From: Physcomitrium patens
Lineage: Eukaryota; Streptophyta; Bryopsida; Funariales; Funariaceae
Reading direction: 5' to 3'
Assembly: GCF_000002425.4 (NCBI RefSeq)
Contig: NC_037254.1
Span: forward strand, 5,363,084 to 5,427,083
Length of the DNA: 64,000 nt
The translations under genes were made by a program, and so were the position numbers. The first letter of the stretch is position 1. Every line of letters begins with the position of its first letter. The notes under the pieces were generated by a model that worked only from the letters and a program-made list of their open reading frames with translations, ran no database searches and was not told where the DNA came from. This document shows positions 1-10,565 of the stretch, one piece after another.

Positions 1-4
1 ACAG

Positions 5-973
5 ATGCAAGAACAATTGAGGGAGTTAATGCTTGCGATGCATCAACTCAATTTACCACCACAAGGAGCAACAAGAATGGTAGGAAGTGAAGATATAGAG
101 ATGATTGGGGCTGCTCCAACATCTGCACCAAACCATGTCCCTTCTCCCAGAATGGAACACCCTTCGAGTGTTAGAGAACCGAGAGTTGCCTTGCCCGAGA
201 AGTTTGATGGTACTAGATCCAAGTTTCGAGGATTCATCAATCAGGTCCAACTAGTGATTGAACTTCAACCCCAGAGCTATCCAACTCCAGGGCCACAAGT
301 TAGATTCATTGGTACACTTCTTTCAGGTTCAGCATTGTCATGGTTTTCATCTTTTCTTGAACGACGAGATCCAATATTGGATAATCTGGAGGCTTTTTTG
401 GCGGAGTTTCGATCCATGTTTGGAGAACATGATGCAATTCGTGTTGCAACCAACAAGATCCGTATTTTGCGACAAGGCAATCGATCAGTAACATTATATG
501 CTTCGCAATTTCGACAACTTGCAACTGATATCAAGTGGGATGATGCCGCACTTGTGAGTCAATTTCTCTACGGATTAGAATATGAGGTAAAGAAATTGAT
601 GCTTAATTTACCTGATCCTCAAACATTGAATCAAGCAATTGACTTTGCTGTGAAGTGCGACAATCGACTTTTTGAATTTTGATCCGAGAGTCGCACAAGT
701 AGGCCTCAACGTTACTACAATTCAATGGCAACACCGACGTCTCCTCAACACATACCTTCAGAAGTAGAGGATATGCAAATTGATGCGGTACGTTTCAAAC
801 CTCTTACTAAGCAAGAAAAGTCTCGTCGTTGACAAGAAGGATTGTGCTTATATTGTGGAGAACCTAAGCACACTGCTCAACATTGTCCAAAGAAGCGACG
901 TAACTACAAAATGAGGAGTACGGCTGTCAAAGAAGACAGTATGTCGGAAAACGAGTACGTCCAGCTACAATAG
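5..973 (+). pseudogene. Family A gag, broken by two stops
   Basis: Gag forms the virus-like particle that packages retrotransposon RNA. The reading frame enters at the left edge and contains a retrotransposon-gag region (PEKFDGTRSKFRGF near residue 60, then W/F-rich helices). A single CCHC knuckle is read at about 842-885 (C-x2-C-G-x3-H-x4-C). The frame is interrupted by TGA at 680-682 and TGA at 830-832; each is one C-to-T change from CGA (Arg), and homology continues in the same frame after both. It ends at TAG 971-973. The true start is probably upstream of the window: in the copies at 44068 and 61065 about 130 bp of coding sequence precede the equivalent point. Confidence 0.9.
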
Positions 974-3900
974 GGACCGTGCGGCTGGAATCTTGTACAA
1001 CTTCTAATGAAGGTCCTATCCTCTCCTCAGAACCATCTCCTTGTTTTATAATAGATGTGCGTTTAGGACCTAATAATTACAAAGCCTCTGCCTTGATAGA
1101 TTCAGGAGCCTCAGCTTGTTTTTTAGATGAAGAATTTGCTAGATGTCATAGAATATCATTAATACAACAAACTAAACCTGTACACGTAGAAGTCATAGAT
1201 GGTCGTCCGTTGTCTTCTGGAGATGTAACTCACGAAACACTTCCTGTAGATGTAGTAATAAATGGTCATAGTAGTTGCGTAATTTTTAATATAATTAGAT
1301 CTCCCTCTAATCCAATAATTTTAGACTTATCATGGTTAGAAAAATATAATCCTCGAATAGATTGGATTTCTCGTAAACTTGATTTTCCTCGGAGCATTAG
1401 TAACAGTTCTATTAATCAAGTAAAAAACCATGAGTCTAGTATAGTAAAACCCGCACTTATAGGTCCAAAAGCATTTATACACGCAGCAAAAGAAGGATCA
1501 ACTTTTGCTATTTATGCTGCACCTATTTCTGAAAGCGTAAAGACTTCAAGTGGCATTCCAAGTCAATATCAGAAGTATCAAGACGTTTTTGAGAAAAATA
1601 ATGCAGATATTCTTCCTGAGCATCGCCCATACGATTGTTCAATCGATCTCAAGGAAGGAACTCAGCCACCATTTGGACCAATTTACAGTTTATCGCAAGA
1701 TGAGATGGCTGAACTCAAGACATATATTGACGAGAATTTAGCGAAGAATTTCATACGCCATTCAAAATCTCCAGCAGGAGCTCCAATTTTATTCGTAAAG
1801 AAAAAAGATGGATCTTTACGAATGTGTGTTGACTATCGAGGACTCAATAAGATCACAATCAAGAACAGGTATCCATTACCTTTGATATCAGGACTCCTTG
1901 ACCAGTTAAATCAAGCTAAGATCTATACAAAAATAGATCTAAGAGGAGCATATAATCTAGCACGGATCAAAGAAGGAGATGAATGGAAGACTGCGTTTCG
2001 AACCAGGTACGGACACTTTGAATACAATGTCATGCCTTTTGGACTCACGAATGCACCAGCTGCTTTTCAACATCTCATGAATGATGTATTTCGTGAATTC
2101 TTAGACAATTTTGTCGTCTGCTACCTAGACGATATCCTGATTTATTCTAAGAATGTTGAAGAACATGAAATACATGTTCGTCAAGTATTACAAAAACTTA
2201 GAGATGCAGGATTGTACGCCAAGATAGAAAAGTGTGTATTTCACACTACTCAAGTTGACTTTTTAGGATACATCATTTCAAATGATGGTCTTATGATGGA
2301 TTCTAAGAAAGTCCAAACAATCATGGATTGGAAGATTCCAAAGACTGTAAGAGATGTCCAATGTTTCTTGAGATTTGCCAATTACTATTGGATCTTCATC
2401 AAAGACTTCTCACGAGTTGCAGCTCCACTTACACGCTTGACTAGTAAAGATAAAGTCCAATGGAATCAAGAAGCGGAAGCAGCATTTGAAGCCTTGAAGA
2501 CATCGTTTGTCTCTGCACCAGTCTTATATCGTGTTGACTTTTCCAAGGTATTTTTTATGGAAACAGACGCATCGGATTTTGCCTTGGGTGCAATTTTATC
2601 ACAAATGGGAACAGATGACAAACTTCATCCGATAGCTTTTCATTCAAGAAAATTCTCAGCAGCCGAGATCAATTATGAGATCCACGATAAAGAACTTCTT
2701 CCAATCGTGGATTCTTTTCAAGAATGGCGTCATTATCTAGAAGGTGCTTCTAGTCCAGTCACTGTGTATACAGATCACAAGAACCTCGAGTATTTCATGT
2801 CAGCACGCGTGTTGAATCGTCGTCAAGCTCGTTGGAGTATGTCTTTGTCAAGATTCGATTTCATTATCACTTATTGGCCAGGAAAACAATAAGGTTTGTC
2901 CGATGCCCTGTCTAGACGTTCTTATTTTGCACCAAAAGAAGGAGATGCAGCTTTTGAGCAACAAAGAACGGTCCTCTTGAAACCGGAGCAATTTCATCTC
3001 TGAGCAGTGAAATCAACACTGACTGTTGATTCAACTTTTCTCAAGCAAATCCAGTCCAGTATGTCCTCAGACCCTCTTGTTCATGATATCGAGAATAATT
3101 CTTCCAAGTCTCATGATTCTTCTAAGTTCGAGTTCAAGAATAATCTATTATATTTTGAAGGACGCCTATATGTTCCAGAAGGAAAAGCACGTTTGCGTGT
3201 TCTTCAAGCACGTCATGACTTTCCAGCAGCAGGGCACTTTGGATATAATAAGACTCTGGAACTCATATCAAGAGATTTTTGGTGGCCACAAATGTGGAAG
3301 TCAGTCAAAGACTTTGTACAATCATGTGATATTTGTTCAAGATCAAAAATTCCTCGACATCGACCTTACGGACTTCTTCAGCCATTACCTATACCAGAAC
3401 AACCATGGTCTTCTGTTTCTATGGATTTCATCACAGATCTTCCAAACTCAAGATCTTATGATTCTATATTTGTGATAGTAGATCGTTTCACCAAGATGGC
3501 ACATTTTATGCCATGTACAAAATCTATCACAGGTGAAGAAACAGCTAAGCTTTTCATTGATAATATCTATCGCTATCATGGATTACCTAAAGATATCATA
3601 TTGGATAGGAGAACTCAATTTGTGTCGAGATTCTGGAGGACTCTTTTCAAGATTTTAAAAGTGGACATAAAGCTATCTTCAGCTTTCCATCCTCAAACTG
3701 ATGGACAAACAGAGTGCGTAAACCAAGTCTTGGAACAGTATTTAAGGTGTACCATCAACTACCAACAAGATGATTGGACAATCCTTCTGCCATTGGCAGA
3801 GTTTGCTTATAATAATACAGTACATTCTTCCACGCAACAAACACCTTTCTTTGCCAATTATGGCTATCATCCACGACTTGATACTTTTGATTTTTCAAAA

Positions 3901-4467
3901 GTTGATAATCCTGCAGCAGAAGATATGGCAAATCGGTTGTCAGAGTTACATGCAATAATGAAGGCGCAGTTGAAGAAAGCTCAAGAACGGCAAAAGATAA
4001 ATGCAGATGTATATCGTAAAGAGCAACCACAACTCAACGTGGGTGATAAGGTATGGCTACTTCGTCGCAATATCAAGACCACTCGACCTTGTGACAAATT
4101 GGACTATCGTAGGCTTGGCCCCTTTTCTGTTTCTGAACAGATCAACCCAGTTGCATATCGGTTACATCTACCGGAATCAATGAAGATCCATCCTGTATTC
4201 CACGTGTCTCTTCTTGAACCATATAAGACAGTGGATATACAAGGAAGAAGACAAATGCCACCGCCTCCTATAGAAGTAGATAATAATGAAGAATTTGAGG
4301 TGGAAGAGATATTAGACTCAAGACGGCGCCGAAATAAGCTGGAATATCTTGTTCATTGGCGCGGATATGATATTAGTGAGCGCACATGGGAGCCATCCAG
4401 GAATCTAGCAACAACATCAGCTAAAGTCAAAGTTTTTCATCAACGACATCCATCAAAACCAAGATGA
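904..4467 (+). pseudogene. Family A pol polyprotein (PR-RT-RH-IN-chromodomain), two stops
   Basis: Pol copies the element RNA and integrates the DNA. In order: protease with LIDSGAS at about 1093-1113; RT with FVKKKDGSLRMCVDYRGLN, MPFGLTNAP and YLDD at 2122-2133; RNase H with ETDASDFALGA at about 2560; integrase with an HHCC zinc domain (about 3205-3345), the first Asp near 3424, DRRTQF near 3604 (usually DRGTQF) and the third acidic residue in TECVNQ near 3713; and a chromodomain at about 4285-4425 with YLVHWRGY and TWEP. Stops at 2890 (TAA) and 3001 (TGA) lie in the same frame as flanking homology; each is one C-to-T change from CAA and CGA. The frame is open from 904 and overlaps the end of gag in another frame; the start is not certain. 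Chromodomains of this class bind methylated histone H3 and steer integration to heterochromatin. Confidence 0.95.
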
Positions 4468-4561
4468 AAACCTCTCTTATAAAAGAGACAAGATTGAGGC
4501 AAGATAACATTCAATTTCCTATCCTTGTTTGTAACTTCTTTGCATTTGTGATGCTAATTAG

Positions 4562-4984
4562 ATGGAGAGCCAACAACCAGCGGATTCAACTCAAGAACCT
4601 TCGTTTGCTGACTTACCGGATGAGACATTGCGATTGTCACAACCTTCAAGACGACGCAACCGAGATGAAGATCCTCAAGAACGACATGTTCTTCCTCGAA
4701 TAGATGGTGAGATACAACGCATTTGGTATCACGACCTTGGAAGAGATTCTCGATGTTTGGTGATATTATTGGAGATAGGAACGACTTCTGATGGTGTTTT
4801 AAATGTATTATTTGAAGGAAGTTATGAAGGCCTCAACAGTGATCAAATAACAGGGTGGTCTTCTCGTCCTGGAATGGGACACTATCGATGGCTAAGAGGA
4901 CCCATCAACTATCTTCGAAGAGAACAAAGATCAGAGTATGTAGCAAATACAATTTGCCGCATATTAGATTTTCTCAATATATAA
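4562..4984 (+). CDS. Extra ORF (ORF3) between chromodomain and 3' LTR, function unknown
   Basis: A 140-residue ORF starts 94 bp after the pol stop and ends about 40 bp before the LTR. I do not recognise a family. The first 45 or so residues are polar and charged, with an SRRRNRDEDPQER run. The rest looks like a small globular domain with conserved-looking motifs (IWYHDLGRD, LEIGTT, GHYRWLRGPINYL, YVANTICRILDFL). There is no signal peptide or transmembrane segment, so it is unlike an envelope gene. It is open in a copy whose gag and pol hold stops. Homologous but stop-ridden DNA lies at the same place in the copies near 18050-18400, 24840-25340 and 28395-28820. The related subfamily E (46641-46720) lacks it. 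A pyrimidine-rich stretch ending in AG lies immediately before the ATG, so spliced expression is possible but unproven. Confidence 0.7.
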   Translation: MESQQPADSTQEPSFADLPDETLRLSQPSRRRNRDEDPQERHVLPRIDGEIQRIWYHDLGRDSRCLVILLEIGTTSDGVLNVLFEGSYEGLNSDQITGWSSRPGMGHYRWLRGPINYLRREQRSEYVANTICRILDFLNI

Positions 4985-5011
4985 TCACCGCTCCTCGTGG
5001 AACTCGTCCCT

Positions 5012-5022
5012 AGAAGGGGGGG
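5012..5022 (+). other. Polypurine tract of family A
   Basis: AGAAGGGGGGG lies 3 bp before the LTR start TGTCACGG. This is the expected primer for plus-strand DNA synthesis. The equivalent in subfamily E is AGAAGGAAAGG on the minus strand next to 46640. Confidence 0.8.
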
Positions 5023-5185
5023 TAATGTCACGGACATACATATAATTACCTATATGAATAGATAAAAGTATGTAAAAGTAGATAAAAGTAGGTTAATTGT
5101 GTAATATCTTCTAGAGAAGCTTCTTAGAAGCTCCATAGACGCTGCTTTGACTTTATAGGAGTCTATAGTTGACTTTTAGGCTAGA

Positions 5186-5280
5186 AACTTGGTCAACAAG
5201 TTAGTCATGTGCCACACATGTTGGAAGCTTAAAGAACAAGCTAACTACGTGGTCCATCCATAGAAAACTTGCCTTGCAAG
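5186..5280 (+). promoter_or_regulatory. U3 array of short palindromes upstream of LTR TATA box
   Basis: Three imperfect palindromes of the form AACTTG-N5-CAAGTT lie at 5186-5202, 5226-5242 and 5266-5280, spaced about 40 bp, each followed by an ATGTG or ACGTG-like step. The LTR at 60264 has four (60413, 60444, 60474, 60514). Position in U3 and repetition suggest transcription factor sites. This is inference. Confidence 0.5.
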
Positions 5281-5357
5281 CAAAGGCATGTGGCCTAGAA
5301 AGTCAACATATATTGGAGGTCTTATAGAACATCGCCATGTGGCTTCTAGTTAGATAG

Positions 5358-5395
5358 TATATATAGAGGCAAGAGTGAAGCCCTCTTCACTCTTG
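5358..5395 (+). promoter_or_regulatory. LTR TATA box and adjacent hairpin
   Basis: TATATATA at 5358-5365 is followed at 5370-5395 by a perfect 11-bp inverted repeat (CAAGAGTGAAG, 4-nt loop, CTTCACTCTTG). The same TATA-plus-hairpin is kept in the LTRs at about 29188-29230 and 60604-60640, and in decayed form near 43605 and, inverted, near 45035-45075. A transcription start is expected about 25-30 bp after the TATA, inside the hairpin. Confidence 0.6.
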
Positions 5396-5633
5396 TCAAC
5401 TCCTTTCTTGCTTCTAGTCTAGTTTCAAGGGTCTCTAGTTTTCTTGTATTTTGGCAATAGCCATTCCAGTTTCTTTCTTAATATACATATTTCTATTTTG
5501 TCCTATTTCTTTTTTGAGAAAAGTCTCACTTACTCTTTAGCTTTCATCGAGTTCTTGTCCTTGACAGAAAGAATACTTTGATATCAAGAAGAGATAGATT
5601 GTAAACTTAGTTTTTTTTTTAAAAATAGAAGAA

Positions 5634-7303
5634 TGATTTCATACTATGTGTATTCTTGCTTAAGAGTGCACTTGGTACCTAGTTGTGAAAGATAAGTAAA
5701 AATATAACAAAAATCTTGTCAAGTCTATTAAAATTTTAAATAAAATTTAAATAATCTTTAATAACCTTAATCAAACTTTAACCAATTCAAAATAAATTTA
5801 AAAGAAGTTACAAAAGAATCACAAAGAAGTCATAAATTAATTTATTTTTAAATAAAAAAAATCCTAAAGAAATATAAAAATTAATCTTAAAAAATAAAAA
5901 TATCTTTAAAGAAATATTAAAATAGAAATTCTAAATAAATCCTAAATAAATCTTAATTTAATCCTAATTTAATAATAATTAAAATGTTATTAAATCTTAA
6001 TCAAACTTTAGATCAAATTGTAATTGAAATTTCAATAAACTTTAATCAAATCTTAGATAAAATTTTAACTAAATTCTAATTGAAATCCAAATTAAAATCC
6101 TAAATTCCAATCAAATCCTAATCAAATCCTAGCAAAATCCTAAATCCTAATTAAATCTTAAATTCTAAATCAATATTAATGAAATCCGAAAATAATTCTA
6201 ATAAAATCTTGGATCCTAAATTAATTTTAATCAATCTTTAATCAAATTTTAAATCTTAAATAAATTCTTAATAAATTCTACAGTAGATTGAACATTCAAT
6301 AATTAATGATTGAACCATTGATTTTTACTCAAAATTTACAATCTTTACAACAATTAAGTTAGAAAAAATTACAAAAATTTTGAAAAAGATCCTACATACT
6401 AAATAGATGATAATCTCTAAATTCTATTATAATATTAGTAAGTCTCTTTTTTCAATGTTGATGTTGATATTTTCAAACCTTGATCTCTTAATTTAACTAT
6501 TTTATTGATTTTTAACTTTGCATAATTTTTAGATGTCAATCTAACTATCTTTAATCAAATTATATTTTAATCCAAGTATTAGATTAACAAATATCTTAGA
6601 AATCCTCATTATTCCTCTAAATTCTAATTTCAAGATTATAATCCACAAAATTCTTATATGCTTCAATCTAACTATTCAATTCACCTCAATTTTTTTCACA
6701 CAAGTTTACAACAACCACAACAAAAAATTTCCAAATTTTTATCTACAAATATGCTATGAAACTCACAAAATCCTAAAATTTATAAACTTATTTTTATTTC
6801 TTATAATCTAAATCCACCAAATACATCATTAAGTTTGAAAATCTTTTAAAACCTCAATTTTAATCTAAATGACATAAAATAAATTTTTAAAAATCTTTTC
6901 TTTAGTTTGCTTTTAAATCAAGTTCTTTGATTTTCCAAAGAACTTTGGAATTGCTATAAATATATACTTTTGTACCTTGAGATCTGATTTCAATCCAAGT
7001 TGACAATTAATCCTCTCCAGATATCAATTTTTGATAATTTGAAGTAATTTTTACTTAAATATATTTTATTTTTTTTCTAAATTTATCTATTTGATTTACT
7101 TATTTCATTTACTTTCATTTAAAGCATTTATGTTGTTACAAAATAAATAAAAGTTCCTTCTACAAAAAGCAATAGCAAGACTAAATTTTTTATTACCTTC
7201 TTATCATTTATCCTTATTTTTCCATCATATCTTTATGCTAGACTTTTCTATAATAACATCCATATTTTTATTTTTTTCCATAGAATTGTGTTATCTTACA
7301 ACA
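5634..7303 (+). repeat. Family C LTR, copy 1 (non-coding, telomere-like minisatellite)
   Basis: This AT-rich 1.7 kb block aligns along its length with 41648-43348 and, inverted, with 46975-48840. Best-preserved copies begin TGTTGTATTATGTG and end TTACAACA, giving TG...CA termini. The middle third (about 5930-6290) is an array of AATCCTAA/CAAATCCTA units, the complement of degenerate TTTAGGATTTGG. No ORF of note. I read it as a large LTR because all three copies share the same ends and no coding sequence. A pol remnant of another class follows directly. Confidence 0.65.
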
Positions 7304-8880
7304 ATGTGCATCAAGCCATAATGGTTTCACGATTATCATGTTGGTATTTGTGAACTTTCAATAAAACCATCAATATTCAAAAATTCCCCTATAAATAAAA
7401 GATGGCATGATGCAATAGAGAATGAAATTACTTCCATTTATAAAAGCAACATCTATGTACTTACAACCTCATATCATAGAAATGTATTTATATTCATAAA
7501 ATAGATTTTTCAAATAAAATTTAAAGTTGATGATAGTTTCATATAAAAGAAGGTTTAATTAGTTGTAAGAAGCTTTGAGCTGTATAAGAACATTGACTAA
7601 AAAGTCACATTTTTACTTATCATAAAATGAAGAAGAATCAAACTCCTATTAGTACTAGCAACATAATAAAAATAGAAAGTATATTACATGGATATGAAGA
7701 GTACTTTTTTCATAGAGAATCAAAGAAAAAAATGTCAATAATACAATTAAAAGGTTTTAAAGTAAAAGAAAAGAGTACCTTATGTATTGACTATACAAGA
7801 CATTCTATAGATTATATTAAGCTCAAATGCTTGATACACCAAAATTGACTCTTTTTTTGCAGTAGTAGGATTTCTTCAAACGAGAAAGAGATTACAACTT
7901 GTATATTAAGAATCATGTTGAAAAAATTCATATCCTTACCTAATATATTAATGACTTATTATTTATTTGAAATTACTTATAATAGATTATTTAATTCAAG
8001 ATACAACTCAAATAATAATTTAAAATATTTGAATTTGGTAAAGGGCATATAATCATTGATTTTAAGGCTAAATATGTTAGAGTTTTGTATAGAACCTTCA
8101 TCATCTAATATAGTTATGCTATTTTAATACTTAACATCTTTGGATTGACATCATGCCAATCAGCCTAAACTCCCATGATGCTTAAATTAAAATTCTTCAC
8201 AAATATAAATAAAGATCTAATAGATCCCTCCTACTATATGACAATGGTTGGAATATTGATTTACTTTGTCTACACTTGTCTTGACATATCTTATGGAATT
8301 GGAATTATAAGTAAATATATGTCTTGACTTCAAAGCTTCAAAGAGCCAAAAAAATCCTCTGCTACATTGCTAGCACAAAAGTTAATGGAATCTTATACCC
8401 AAAAAAAAAATCTTCAAATCTTTAGCTATATTGACAAAAATTAGATTAGAAATTTAGAAGGAAAAATATCTACAATAGATTTTGTATTTAGTCTTGATAA
8501 TGAATCTATCATATAGTTGTCAAAAAATAAGCAATCATAGCTTTGTTCTTATTAGAGATAAAATATATAGACCTATCTACAACTATAAGAAAAGGATTGT
8601 GATTAAAAAAACTTATATGGCACCTTATCTTACAAATTTTAAAACTTCTTCTAATTTTTTGTGACAACAAAGCTAGTATGAAGATGGCCACAAATTCAAA
8701 CATCAATATGAATATAAACCACATTTCTATCTATTACGACTATAATAAAGAAAAAATAGAAAGAGGAGATATCAACCTCAATTTTGACCCCCTTCAATTG
8801 AACAAATAACAAACAACTTTACAAAATCTCTTGAGAGAAGGCTTTTTGAAAAATATTACAATATGATAAATATATATAAT
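7304..8880 (+). pseudogene. Decayed Ty1/copia pol (RT and RNase H)
   Basis: Stop-ridden but recognisable. RT start at about 7400-7610: a W-x-x-A-x-x-x-E-I-x-S-I pattern, then FK-IKF-VDDS and, frame-shifted, the L-V-...-ID region. Towards the end: the YDNGWNIDLL...AKKILCYIAST region (8240-8390, copia RNase H lead-in), STIDFVFSLDNES...LSKNKQS (about 8470-8540), and CDNKASMKMATN...NHISIYYDYNKEKIERGDI (about 8660-8780), the copia 'DN...KHI...REK...GEI' block. Its 5' part is cut by the family C LTR. Not functional. Confidence 0.7.
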
Positions 8881-10249
8881 TACAAAGATGTGGCAATAAA
8901 GAAAAAAAAATAAACAATCTATATAAAAATATCATATTCCAAAATCACTAAATTTTCTACTCTTATCTTTCTTTTTTAGTCATTTCTATATCAAATCAAT
9001 ACCCTAACTTCTATCAAAGTTGTAGAGTCAATCATCTAAGTTCCATTTGGCTGAATCTCTATCATTGCCATATCTATTATATTTATCACATCTTCTATCA
9101 TATTTGCCCTACAATCTTTCCTCCAATACATGTTAAATCAAATACTTTCAATTGATAGTTTGATCTATCCAATCATACCATTATCTACAAACACATTGCT
9201 AATACATCATCTTTTGGATTTTAACAATATCTACACTTTAAATAATTTGGAACCAAATAAAATAAAAAAATGATTTTTTCTAGAATTCCATTAAAGAAAG
9301 AAACTACAACCTCATGACTAATCAAGCCTAAGAAATCTCCATCATTTCATATGTCATCTATTCTATCACTCAAAAAATTATCTTTCAATTGAAAAATTGT
9401 ATTGATAAGTTCTTCAAAATCTTTAAATAAGTCACAATAACAATCTCTTACATTAAACAAGACAATAAGTCAAAATCTCTCTCTACAATTCTTCACTTGT
9501 TTAAAGTTTTTCCATATTGAAAGCTCTATGTGTTATGTGACATGACAACTCACAATGTTTACATCACAAAACCTACATAATAAGCAATAGAAGACACCTC
9601 AAAACCTCTCTTGATATACTAAAAGACTTACAAGCCATCTCATGTGATGAAGAGATATTAGAAAGTTATTTTTTCTAGCCCTTAAATCTTAATTATGGTA
9701 ATTTACAATCTAAGAATATAATTTGGCACCTTGTAGAAGAGCTATGTACTTAAAGGACTTAGTGCTCTAAATATTACAAGATGAATCTATTTTTCTTGTT
9801 ATTCCTTTTTATTCTTGTTTTTTATATTATTCAAAGTGATCAACACTTATGCTTTTGCCTTGCTTGACTCTCATTTCAATTTTTTATATGTACTTGTAAA
9901 ATATTACAATATCTTATCTACATATATTTAGAATTTATGTACAAGTATCAAGTGCTTCATGACAAATGTCCATGTGCCATAATTCTTCTCATTGAACCAA
10001 CCAATGTGATGGTCCGTATAAGATAATATTATTGTTAAGACAATAAATGCAACAACAAGCAACAAAATTATTTGACAACAACAAATCTTAAAGCAACAAT
10101 AGTAAAACAATCAACAATTGTTGTACCAACAACAATAGAAAAGAACAATAATACCAAATTATGATGAAGCAAAAATCTTGATAGGAATTATTCTCAACAA
10201 CAATATCAATAATGGGTAGGACTAAGTTTTGTGACCATTCTTCATCCAT
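8881..10249 (-). pseudogene. Probable 5' internal region of a copia element, minus strand
   Basis: AT-rich, no long ORF. On the minus strand weak gag-like sequence is seen at about 8990-9420, including a C-D-K-Y-N-R-Y-G-N-D stretch that could be a ruined CCHC knuckle. The main support for orientation is the primer binding site at its right end. The tract at 10040-10140 is rich in CAA/ACA repeats. Extent uncertain. Confidence 0.4.
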
Positions 10250-10261
10250 GCTCTAATATCA
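10250..10261 (-). other. Candidate tRNA-Met primer binding site of a copia element
   Basis: On the minus strand the sequence is TGATATTAGAGC. The usual plant copia site is TGGTATCAGAGC, complementary to initiator tRNA-Met. The two differences are G-to-A and C-to-T transitions, the same decay seen elsewhere here. Confidence 0.6.
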
Positions 10262-10565
10262 TGTTACAAAACAACATTCATCCAATTTTGCAAATACAAA
10301 TGTCCCGTAAGAGAGAAAGGCAACACTCTGTCAAGCTTTGTTTATGTGATGGACAAATCTAAGCTTGTAGACAATCCTCACATTACTATTGAACACTTTC
10401 TACAGCTAAAGATTAAGTTTTAGCTTAACAAAAATTATATGAAAACACTCAAAGGATGAAATTTTCACCTTAAGCTTGAGTTTGTGTCACAACTTGCATA
10501 CCGTGAAGGATCAAACATTCTTCTAGACCTTGAGTCTGTGCATGATGTGAAAGAATGCTCACAAG
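10262..10565 (-). repeat. Putative LTR remnant next to the copia primer binding site
   Basis: Starting at TGTTACAAAACAAC (plus strand) this would be the LTR just upstream of the minus-strand primer site. No second copy is in the window, so its far end is not defined. Nothing coding is seen. Confidence 0.3.

Larger units (their letters stand above)
1..5566 (+). mobile_element. Ty3/gypsy chromovirus, family A copy 1 (5' end outside window)
   Basis: Order seen: gag, CCHC knuckle, aspartic protease, reverse transcriptase, RNase H, integrase, chromodomain, extra ORF, polypurine tract, 3' LTR. RNase H before integrase and a C-terminal chromodomain define a Ty3/gypsy chromovirus. The 5' LTR and leader lie outside the window. 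It is the best preserved of several family A copies here (others at 17777-18517, 18859-22640 minus, 22641-25755, 28255-29398, 43349-45397 and 60264-64000). Gag and pol carry in-frame stops, so this copy cannot be autonomous as it stands. Confidence 0.95.
5026..5566 (+). repeat. 3' LTR of family A copy 1
   Basis: It begins TGTCACGGACATACA and ends CCTTGACA, 541 bp long. The copy at 28858-29398 has the same length and alignable ends; the one at 60264-60812 is slightly longer. It contains a U3 palindrome array, a TATA-like box and a hairpin (listed separately). No matching 5' LTR is visible, so neither age nor target duplication can be read. Confidence 0.85.

Noticed and set aside
4562..4984. 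ORF3 as an envelope gene
   Set aside because: No signal peptide, transmembrane helix or cysteine pattern; far too short.
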